DNA of 8,437 nt from Modestobacter sp. (lineage in GTDB: Bacteria; Actinomycetota; Actinomycetes; Mycobacteriales; Geodermatophilaceae), in NCBI GenBank assembly GCA_025965775.1, contig JAOPWG010000146.1, positions 1-8,437 of the forward strand. The letters are read 5' to 3'. The position numbers and the translations under genes were made by a program. The notes beneath the pieces were generated by a model that was given only the letters and a program-made list of their open reading frames with translations, searched no databases and was not told the origin of the DNA. Shown here in pieces: positions 1 to 5,713 of the stretch. Every line of letters begins with the position of its first letter. Position 1 is the stretch's first letter.

Positions 1-398
1 GCTGGCTGCACACCGGGGACGTCGCGACCATCACCGACGGCATCGTGCGGATCGTCGACCGGGCCAAGGACATGATCAACCGCGGCGGCGAGAACGTGTA
101 CTCGGTGGAGGTGGAGAACGCGCTGGCCGCCCACCCGGACGTGATCGAGGTGGCGGTGGTGGGCGTCGCGGACCCGGTGATGGGGGAGAAGGTCGGCGCG
201 GTCGTACTGGCCCGGCCCGGGGTCACCGCGGCGGAGCTGGTGCCCTCGCTGATCGCGTTCGCCCGCGGTCAGCTGGCCGACTTCAAGGTGCCGCAGTTCG
301 TCCGGGTGCTCGACGGGCCGCTGCCCCGCAACGCCGGCGGCAAGGTGCGGAAGCCCGCGCTGCGCGGCACGGCGGACTGGATCGCCGTCCCGCGCTGA
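1..398 (+). CDS. Acyl-CoA synthetase (AMP-binding), C-terminal part only
   Basis: This is the 3' end of a class I adenylate-forming enzyme, which activates a carboxylic acid with ATP to an acyl-adenylate and transfers it to CoA. The reading frame is open from base 3 to the TGA at 396-398, giving 131 visible residues; the upstream part lies outside the window. It opens with WLHTGDVA, the conserved TGD motif of the family. VDRAKDMINRGGENV follows, the hinge that joins the large domain to the mobile C-terminal domain, then SVEVENAL. Near the end LPRNAGGKVRK holds the lysine (codon 342-344) that in this family contacts the adenylate in the first half-reaction. The domain looks complete and undamaged. 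The RGGENVYSVEVE style fits fatty-acyl or aryl-CoA ligases, but the substrate cannot be read from this part. The GTG at 45 is internal to the frame and not a real start. Confidence 0.93.
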   Translation, partial: WLHTGDVATITDGIVRIVDRAKDMINRGGENVYSVEVENALAAHPDVIEVAVVGVADPVMGEKVGAVVLARPGVTAAELVPSLIAFARGQLADFKVPQFVRVLDGPLPRNAGGKVRKPALRGTADWIAVPR

Positions 399-424
399 CC
401 ACTCCTTCGGGGCAGGGGCACGAC

Positions 425-444
425 GATCCCCCGATCGGGGCATC
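425..444. terminator. Possible weak terminator or operator palindrome after the acyl-CoA synthetase
   Basis: The perfect palindrome CCCCGATCGGGG lies at 429-440. It is flanked, across one mismatched pair, by GAT (425-427) and ATC (442-444). It sits 26 bases past the synthetase stop codon, in the 120-base gap before the protease gene. As RNA it would be a 4-bp GC stem with a GAUC loop plus a short outer stem. There is no U-tract, so termination is only a guess, and a protein-binding site for the next gene is equally possible. Nothing else is recognisable in this gap apart from the ribosome binding site near 508. Confidence 0.25.
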
Positions 445-518
445 CAGTTCCGCCCCCCAGCTGTCGATGGGACCGAACGGCCCCGACCAGGGCCGCCGAG
501 TCGAGGCGAAGGCAGCTG

Positions 519-3254
519 ATGAGCGAGCAGGGGCACCAGAGCGAGGGCACGGGCACGCCGTCCGTCCGCCGTCCGGAGGTCGCGCGGGCGCGGGTCCGCG
601 GCGTGCTGGCCGGGACGAGCACGAGCCGGCGCCGCGTCATCGCGGTCGTGGCGACGGCCACGCTGGGCTTCGGCGGCGCCGCCGCGATCGACCAGTTCGC
701 GCTGGCCGCCCCCGCGCTGACGCCGGTGGCCGACCTCGGCGCCGCCGGTGACGGCCTCACCCGCCTGGTGGTCACCCCCGTCTCGGGCAGCGTCACCGAC
801 GCCGAGCTCGAGGCCCTGCGGGCGGTCCCCGGGGTCGTCCACGTGCAGCGGGTCTTCGACGGGTCGGCCCTGGTGGCCACCCACGACCTGGCCCCGACCG
901 ACCTGGCCGGCGTCGTCGCCGGCTCCGACGTGCAGCTGTCGCCGACCGGCTCGGTCGCCGGTCGCACGGTCAGCGACCCGTACTGGTCGGCCTACGGCTA
1001 CAACCTGGCCAACACCGGCTCGAACGCGTACCAGCAGACGGCCGTCGCCGGCGCCGACGTCGACGCGCCCACCGGCTGGCGCGCGGGTACCGGCACCGGC
1101 AAGGTCGTCGCGGTCACCGACACCGGCATGGACACCAGCCACCCGGACCTGCAGGGCGCGCTGTGGACCAACCCCGAGGAGGCCTGCGGCGCGACCACCG
1201 ACACCGACGGCGATGGGCTGGTCGGTGACTGCCACGGCTGGAACTTCTACGGCGCCAACGCCGACGTCGTGAACGCCGGCGGCAACGTGCACGGGACCGG
1301 CGTCGCCGGTATCGCCGGCGCCCGCGCCGACAACGGCGAGGGTTCGGCCGGCGTCGCCCCGGGTGTGCAGATCATGCCCCTGGTGGTCGGCTACGGCCAG
1401 AACGTCGACGTCACGGCCGCGGCCGCGGCCATCCGCTACGCGGTCGACCACGGCGCCGACGTCATCAACGCCTCCTGGGGCAGCACCGGCCTGGCCCCGA
1501 TCCTCGCGGCGGCGATCGACTACGCCAAGGCGGCCGGCGTGCTGGTGGTGGCGGCGGCCGGCAACGACTCGGGCAACCGCGACGCGGTCCCGTTCTACCC
1601 GGCCAACTACGCCAGCCCGGCCGTGCTGAGCGTGGGCTCGAGCACCGCCGCGGACACGATCAGCACGTTCTCCGGCTACGGCGCGACGACCGTCGACCTG
1701 TTCGCGCCCGGGCAGAAGATCGTCTCGCCGGCCCCGGGCGGTGGCTATTCCGCCATGGACGGCACCAGCATGGCCGCGCCGGAGGTCGCCGCGGCGGTGG
1801 CGCTGTACCGCGCGCACTACCCCGCCGCCTCGATGGACCAGCTGCGTCAGCAGCTCCTGGAGGACACCCAGAAGGTGGCCGCCTTCAGGGGCCGGTCGGT
1901 CACCGGTGGCCGGCTGTCGCTGACCGCGCTGGGCAACACCGCCGCCGAGGTGCAGTACAGCTTCACCTCTATGGTGGCGCGCCCCGGCCCGGTCACCCCG
2001 CAGGTCGTGGTCAGCGGCTCCACCCCGGCCGGCGGCTACTCCGTGCGCTTCGGGCTGGGCGAGGAGTACGCCGGTGAGCTGTACGCCCTGTCCGGGCAGC
2101 AGCTCACCATGGGCGGGGCCACGGCGACCACCGACGACAGCGGCGAGGCCGTCTTCGACCTGGGCGCCCGGCCCAGCGCCGGGCCGCTGGTGCTCTCGCC
2201 CTCCACGACGCTCGCGGAGGCCCGGTACGCCCTCACGGTGCAGATGTACCGCGACGGCACACCGGTCGGGCTGCGGTTCGCCGCGCCGCTGCTGGTGACG
2301 ACGGCGACCGCCACCCCGACCGCCGCCGCCCCGACCACCGGCGCGGCGACCACGACGGCCGGCGCGCCGACCAGTGCCGGCAGCAGCAGGCCCGGGTCGT
2401 CCACGAGCCCGGTGACGGCCCGGCCCCCGGTGAGCGCATCCTCGACCGCGGGTTCCGTGCCCACGGCGGCCGGCCCCACCTCCGGCCCGGCCACCTCCAC
2501 GGGGGTGCCGTCCACGACCGGGGCGAGCAGCACGGGCGCCCGCTCGACGGCCAGCAGCCCGGCGGCGACCACGTCGGCGGCGGGCTCGTCGAGCAGCCGG
2601 CCGGCGACGACGTCGGCTGCGGCCACCACCACCCGCGCGGGGACGACGTCCCCCGGCGCCGGCGGCACCACCTCGAGCGCTCCGTCGTCGAGCGCGGCCG
2701 GCAGCACCACGCGCACCAACCCGGCGGCGAGCTCGTCGACGGCCGGCCCCACCACGCCGGGACCGGGCGGCAGCAGGACCTACCCGGGGGTGGGCCCGTT
2801 CGGGCTGACCTCGATCAGTCCGACCCGGGTGAGCACCGCCGGCGGCACCTACGTGACCATCACGGGCACGGCCGTCCCGTCCGGAGCCCGCGTCCGGATC
2901 GGGCTCACCGCCTCCGCTCCGGTCTCGACGGTGTCGGCGACCCGGGTGGTGTTCACCACCCCGGCGCTGGTGGCCGGCACGTACGACGTGTACGTGTTCG
3001 CCCCCGACGGCACCTCCTCGGTGCTGACCGGCGGACTGCAGTACCTGGACACCTCGGGGACCCCGGGGACCTCGGCGGCGAGCAGCACCGCCAGCAGCAC
3101 CTCGGCCGGCAGCAGCTCGTCGGCGGCGGCGGCGCCGTCGTGGGTGACCGGGCCGCACGGCGAGCGGCTGGTCCGCTCGGCGCTGTTCGCCGCGCTCGGC
3201 AAGACGATCTGGAAGGTCGGTTGCTCTTCCTCGTGCAGCGGCATCGCGGTCTGA
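519..3254 (+). CDS. Secreted subtilisin-family (S8) serine protease with IPT/TIG domain
   Basis: This 911-residue exported endopeptidase starts at ATG 519, with GAAGG at 508-512 six bases upstream. A basic N-terminus containing SRRRV (36-40) leads into a hydrophobic stretch, about 40-66, with a likely signal peptidase site near ALA 61-63. Residues about 80-150 look like an inhibitory propeptide. The catalytic domain (about 180-470) shows Asp201 in AVTDTGMD, His258 in NVHGTGVAG, oxyanion Asn349 in AAAGND and Ser417 in DGTSMAAP. All catalytic residues are present, so it should be active. DTDGDG (228-233) between Cys223 and Cys238 may be a Ca-binding loop closed by a disulfide. Residues about 476-594 form a beta-rich domain I cannot name. 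A Ser/Thr/Ala/Pro linker (about 595-750) leads to an IPT/TIG domain (about 761-843), a second short linker and a 38-residue tail with GCSSSCSG. The substrate is unknown. It is probably transcribed alone. Confidence 0.93.
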   Translation: MSEQGHQSEGTGTPSVRRPEVARARVRGVLAGTSTSRRRVIAVVATATLGFGGAAAIDQFALAAPALTPVADLGAAGDGLTRLVVTPVSGSVTDAELEALRAVPGVVHVQRVFDGSALVATHDLAPTDLAGVVAGSDVQLSPTGSVAGRTVSDPYWSAYGYNLANTGSNAYQQTAVAGADVDAPTGWRAGTGTGKVVAVTDTGMDTSHPDLQGALWTNPEEACGATTDTDGDGLVGDCHGWNFYGANADVVNAGGNVHGTGVAGIAGARADNGEGSAGVAPGVQIMPLVVGYGQNVDVTAAAAAIRYAVDHGADVINASWGSTGLAPILAAAIDYAKAAGVLVVAAAGNDSGNRDAVPFYPANYASPAVLSVGSSTAADTISTFSGYGATTVDLFAPGQKIVSPAPGGGYSAMDGTSMAAPEVAAAVALYRAHYPAASMDQLRQQLLEDTQKVAAFRGRSVTGGRLSLTALGNTAAEVQYSFTSMVARPGPVTPQVVVSGSTPAGGYSVRFGLGEEYAGELYALSGQQLTMGGATATTDDSGEAVFDLGARPSAGPLVLSPSTTLAEARYALTVQMYRDGTPVGLRFAAPLLVTTATATPTAAAPTTGAATTTAGAPTSAGSSRPGSSTSPVTARPPVSASSTAGSVPTAAGPTSGPATSTGVPSTTGASSTGARSTASSPAATTSAAGSSSSRPATTSAAATTTRAGTTSPGAGGTTSSAPSSSAAGSTTRTNPAASSSTAGPTTPGPGGSRTYPGVGPFGLTSISPTRVSTAGGTYVTITGTAVPSGARVRIGLTASAPVSTVSATRVVFTTPALVAGTYDVYVFAPDGTSSVLTGGLQYLDTSGTPGTSAASSTASSTSAGSSSSAAAAPSWVTGPHGERLVRSALFAALGKTIWKVGCSSSCSGIAV

Positions 3255-3265
3255 CCAGCCGGGGC

Positions 3266-3304
3266 GGCTGACCGGCGGCCGGGCGCCCTGGCCGGCGGTC
3301 AGCC
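3266..3304. terminator. GC-rich hairpin between convergent genes, probably bidirectional terminator
   Basis: Arms of 15 bases at 3266-3280 and 3290-3304 pair with a single mismatch around a 9-base loop (3281-3289). The hairpin begins 11 bases after the protease stop codon. On the other strand it overlaps the TGA stop (3299-3301) of the convergent 137-residue gene. No U-tract follows on either side, which is common for actinobacterial terminators. Its position between two convergent genes makes it likely to serve both. Confidence 0.65.
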
Positions 3305-3712
3305 GTCTTCCAGGCCGAACCCGGGGGGGACGGGGACGTCGATCAGCGCGAGCAGGCGGACGACGGTGTCCTCGACGGCGTCGTCGGTCGACGGCTGGCC
3401 GGCGTGCTCGGCCAGCAGGGGGCGCACGTCCTCGGCACGGGGTGACCGGCCCAGTGTCGCCCCGGCCCAGCCGAGGAAGGCCTCGACCTCGGCCGGGACG
3501 TCGACCGGGTTGCTGGCCTCGGGGTCGCCGAAGTAGTCGCGCGGCTGGTGGCCCAGGTAGAAGCGGCCCCGGCCGGCCGGCGCCGGGCGGTAGTCGATCG
3601 TCGCGATGTCGCTGTCGTGGACGTCGACGACGAGTTCGGGGCCTGCGCCGCTGCGCTGCTGCCACTGGCCGTCGCGGTAGATGAAGGTGCCGAAGTAGCC
3701 CACGACGGCCAT
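3299..3712 (-). CDS. Unrecognised 137-residue protein
   Basis: I do not recognise this protein. The start chosen is the ATG at 3710-3712 (reading leftward), because GGAGGG lies four bases upstream on that strand. Starting further out at 3826 would add a low-complexity segment with a run of prolines and no similar ribosome site. The product opens MAVVGYFGTFIYRDGQW and has a beta-looking first half with aromatic and acidic residues (VVDVHDSDIATIDYRP, then RFYLGHQPRDYFGDP). A more helical, acidic C-terminal half contains VPAEVEAFLGWAGATLG and ends PPGFGLEDG. There is no signal peptide, membrane segment, Cys cluster or obvious catalytic motif, so it is probably a small cytoplasmic protein. It is convergent with the protease gene, and its stop codon sits inside the shared hairpin. 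Codon use matches the neighbours. The coding call is fairly firm; no function is proposed. Confidence 0.75.
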   Translation of the reverse strand: MAVVGYFGTFIYRDGQWQQRSGAGPELVVDVHDSDIATIDYRPAPAGRGRFYLGHQPRDYFGDPEASNPVDVPAEVEAFLGWAGATLGRSPRAEDVRPLLAEHAGQPSTDDAVEDTVVRLLALIDVPVPPGFGLEDG

Positions 3713-3957
3713 GCTGCCCTCCGGTACCGACCGGACCCCCGCCATCACCGGGCGGGTCGCCGGTGGTGGCGGTGGCGAGGAGGGGGCGGCCCGGTGGGTG
3801 CTGACCGCCCGACGTCGACCCGTCACCGGGCGCGACGACTGCGGCGGCGTGTGGCGCCGCGTGAGCCGGCTGCGGCGCGGGGTCCGGCCGCACCGGTCAC
3901 CGGCACGGCGGCGTCCGGCGCATTGACCGGGTTACCGGTGCGCGCGGAGCCGCCCTC
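3713..3957. other. 245-base intergenic region between divergent gene and pseudogene
   Basis: The region lies upstream of both the minus-strand 137-residue gene and the plus-strand DUF4440 remnant, so it should hold the promoter of the former. The ribosome site of that gene is at about 3717-3722, read on the minus strand. A G-rich run of GGT/GGC triplets lies at about 3760-3778. I see no convincing -35/-10 pair. In the remnant's frame, a TGA at 3862-3864 closes the reading frame upstream, and no start codon follows until 3958. Confidence 0.4.
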
Positions 3958-4273
3958 ATGGCGTCGATCTACGCGCCGGACGCGCGGCTGTTGCCGCCGG
4001 GCGCAGAGCCGGTGACCGGCCCGGTGATCGAGCAGTTCCGGCAGCAGATGTTGAACGCGGGTGTCAGCGGGGGTGCGCTGCACACCAGGACCGTCGAGGA
4101 GCACGGCGACGTGGGCCATCGAGGAGGGCCACTACGAGATGGAGGTCGGCGGGCCGGACGTCGACATCGGCAAGTACGTCCTGGTCCACCGGCGTCAGCC
4201 CGAGGGATCGTGGAAGGTCGACATGGACATCTTCGACTCCAGCCGACCGCCCGGTGACCCGGCCGGCGGGTAG
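3958..4273 (+). pseudogene. DUF4440/SnoaL-like (NTF2-fold) gene remnant, N-truncated and frameshifted
   Basis: This is a decayed paralogue of the intact gene at 5306-5692. Translation from ATG 3958 matches that protein from its residue 25 onward (ASIYAPDARLLPPG against ASVYAADARLLPPG) as far as EHGDV. One extra G in the run at 4113-4115 then shifts the frame. Removing it restores AIEEGHYEMEVGG through DIFDSSRPP to the TAG at 4271-4273. With that correction the copies align without gaps over 98 residues, about 55 identical by hand count. In-frame similarity (GAAL) reaches a little upstream of 3958, but the first alpha helix seen in the paralogue is not recognisable, and an in-frame TGA at 3862 closes the frame. 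GGAG at 3946-3949 could still allow translation of a short product. Two independent lesions make a pseudogene the best reading; the one-base shift alone could be a sequencing error. The family is a small-ligand-binding or dimerising fold with no role I can assign. Confidence 0.82.
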
Positions 4274-4299
4274 CGGCGCCGCAGGTGCCCGGGCTCGCG

Positions 4300-5151
4300 T
4301 CAGGCGCGCTCGGCAGGCTCCTCCTCCGTCGGTTCCAGCGCCGTGTCCGGACTGTCGCGCAGGAAGAGGTACCAGTAGGACGTGGAGACGAAGACGACGG
4401 CGCCGACCAGGTTGCCGACGCCGGAGAACAGCCAGTTGAGCAGCACCTCACCCCAGCTGAGGTGCGGGACGCCGGCCCAGATCGCGGCCGGCAGGAAGAA
4501 CATGTTGGCCACGACGTGGTCGAAGCCCATGGCGACGAACGCCATGATGGGGAAGAAGATGGCCAGCACCTTGCCCGAGACGGTCCGCGCGGCCAGCGAC
4601 ATCCACACCGCCAGGCAGACCAGCCAGTTGCAGCCGATGCCGCGCAGGAACACCTGCCAGTGCGACTCCCCGGTGGCCTTGGCCTCGGCGATCGCGGCCA
4701 GCCGGTCGTAGGTGAGCCCGGCGGTACCGCTGGCCCCCGCGTGCCCGATGACCCCGGTCTGGACGGCGAGGAAGTACGCCACGAACATCGCGCCGATCAG
4801 GTTGCCGATCAGCACCAGGGTGAGGTTGCGGACGACGTCGCCCACGCCGATCCGGCCGCGCATGGCGCCGAGCGGGACCAGCATCATGTTGCCCGTCGCC
4901 AGGTCCGAGCCGGCGATCACCACGAGGACCAGGCCGAGGGTGAAGGCCGTACCCATGAACAGCGTGGGCAGCGTGCCCCAGGTGGCCGGGGCCAGCCCGG
5001 AGGAGACGCTGATCGCGACCAGCGCGCCGAAGGCGATGTAGGCGCCGCCGAGGAACGCGCTGACGAGCACCCGGCTCCAGGTCAGGCGGGTCTTCTTCGC
5101 CCCGGTCTCGACAGCGACCTGGGCCATCTCCGCTGGTTCACGTGCGCTCAT
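4300..5151 (-). CDS. Formate/nitrite transporter (FNT) family channel
   Basis: This 283-residue inner-membrane protein belongs to the FocA/NirC family, pentameric channels for small monovalent anions such as formate, nitrite or hydrosulfide. The start is ATG 5149-5151 (MSAREPAEMAQ), with GGAG six bases upstream; the frame is open further upstream but reads as a non-hydrophobic, arginine-rich segment. Six hydrophobic helices lie at about 27-50, 64-81, 106-130, 167-188, 193-209 and 237-262. Family signatures are visible: GSDLATGN (81-88) after the second helix, GIGCNWLVCLAVW in the fourth, and FFPIMAFVAMGFDHVVANMF with the central pore His212. The acidic C-terminal tail (EPTEEEPAERA) is cytoplasmic. 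The first signature has Ala85 where the family usually has Phe or Ile. The gene lies between two DUF4440 paralogues, is divergent from the intact one (154 bases apart) and ends 26 bases from the broken one. The ion carried cannot be decided; no formate lyase or nitrite reductase gene is in the window. Confidence 0.92.
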   Translation of the reverse strand: MSAREPAEMAQVAVETGAKKTRLTWSRVLVSAFLGGAYIAFGALVAISVSSGLAPATWGTLPTLFMGTAFTLGLVLVVIAGSDLATGNMMLVPLGAMRGRIGVGDVVRNLTLVLIGNLIGAMFVAYFLAVQTGVIGHAGASGTAGLTYDRLAAIAEAKATGESHWQVFLRGIGCNWLVCLAVWMSLAARTVSGKVLAIFFPIMAFVAMGFDHVVANMFFLPAAIWAGVPHLSWGEVLLNWLFSGVGNLVGAVVFVSTSYWYLFLRDSPDTALEPTEEEPAERA

Positions 5152-5305
5152 CTGCGTCTCCGGTGGGGGTGACCGGCGGCCCGTCGATTCAGCCGTGTGG
5201 TCAGCCTCCCGAAGGTCGCGGCCGGGCGCCAGGTGGAAGGCGCGTGGCCTTGCCGATCCGCCGCGTCGCTCGCACTCTGGAGCCCTCACCGTCGAGGGGG
5301 CTGCC
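5152..5305. promoter_or_regulatory. Divergent intergenic region of the channel and DUF4440 genes
   Basis: These 154 bases separate two divergent start codons and must hold both promoters or a shared control region. On the plus side, GAGGGGG at 5294-5300 is the ribosome site for the gene starting at 5306. On the minus side, GGAG just right of 5151 serves the channel gene. A weak plus-strand pair, TTGCCG (5250-5255) and CACTCT (5273-5278) with a 17-base spacer, is the best sigma70-like candidate I see, but the -10 match is poor. No clear operator palindrome is visible. Confidence 0.4.
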
Positions 5306-5692
5306 ATGAGCCGCAGGGAGATCGACGCCCTGAACGCCACGTTCGTCGCGGGTTTCGAGAAGTCGGACGCGGCCATGGTCGCCTCGGTCTACGCCGCGGA
5401 CGCGCGGCTGCTGCCCCCGGGCTCGCAGTCGGTCACCGGCGCCGCGATCCAGGAGTACTGGCAGGGCGTGCTGGACAGCGGCGTCACCGGCTGCGTCCTG
5501 CACACGACGTCCACCGCCGAGCACGGCGACGTGACCATCGACGAGGGGCGTTACGAGATCCGGGTGGGCGACGAGGTGGTCGACACCGGCCACTACGTCA
5601 CCGTGCACGACCGGCAATCCGATGGGACCTGGGCCTGCGATCTCGACATCTGGAACTCCAGCCGGCCGCCCGCTCCCCGACCGTCGCGGTAG
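5306..5692 (+). CDS. DUF4440/SnoaL-like (NTF2-fold) protein, intact copy
   Basis: This is a 128-residue soluble protein. The start is ATG 5306 (MSRREIDALNATF), with GAGGGGG five bases upstream; an in-frame extension to 5195 lacks such a site and reads as arginine-rich noise. The order of elements fits the NTF2-like alpha+beta cone fold of DUF4440: an N-terminal helix with VAGFEKSDAAMVASVY, the YAADARLLPPG motif, then a helix around AIQEYWQGVLDSG. A sheet follows with EHGDVTIDEGRYEIRVG, VDTGHYVTVHDRQSDGTW and the closing DIWNSSRPP. The single Cys residues look incidental. Members of this fold include ketosteroid isomerase-like enzymes and binding proteins without catalysis; no catalytic set can be named here. 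It is divergent from the FNT channel, ends 21 bases from the convergent kinase gene and has a broken paralogue on the other side of the channel. I am sure of the family but not of the function. Confidence 0.9.
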   Translation: MSRREIDALNATFVAGFEKSDAAMVASVYAADARLLPPGSQSVTGAAIQEYWQGVLDSGVTGCVLHTTSTAEHGDVTIDEGRYEIRVGDEVVDTGHYVTVHDRQSDGTWACDLDIWNSSRPPAPRPSR

Positions 5693-5713
5693 CGGCAGGC
5701 CCGGTAAGCCCCA

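Noticed and set aside
269..967. Minus-strand open frame across the synthetase end and protease start
   Set aside because: It overlaps two well-supported plus-strand genes, has a Thr/Arg/Ser-rich composition and shows no recognisable motif.
2036..2755. Minus-strand open frame of 239 codons inside the protease gene
   Set aside because: It is a Val/Ala/Pro-rich mirror of the Ser/Thr/Ala linker. The plus strand carries a continuous domain architecture through this segment, and no ribosome site precedes the minus frame.
3713..3826. N-terminal extension of the 137-residue protein to an upstream start at 3826
   Set aside because: The extra 38 residues are low-complexity with a proline run, and the strong GGAGGG site sits directly before the ATG at 3712 instead.
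3923..3951. TTGACC at 3923-3928 as a -35 box for the DUF4440 remnant
   Set aside because: No -10-like sequence follows at 16-18 bases, and the region appears to be the decayed coding end of the remnant.
4285..5172. Long plus-strand open frame (295 codons) opposite the FNT channel gene
   Set aside because: Its translation is dominated by His, Gln, Asp, Gly and Arg without patterned hydrophobicity, as expected for the antisense of a GC-rich gene. The minus strand there encodes a clear six-helix FNT protein.
3269..5181. Identical 12-base string TGACCGGCGGCC at 3269-3280 and 5170-5181, considered as a direct repeat or attachment site
   Set aside because: In DNA of this GC content such a short GC-rich match is expected by chance. 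The flanks do not match, and no integrase or transposase is present.
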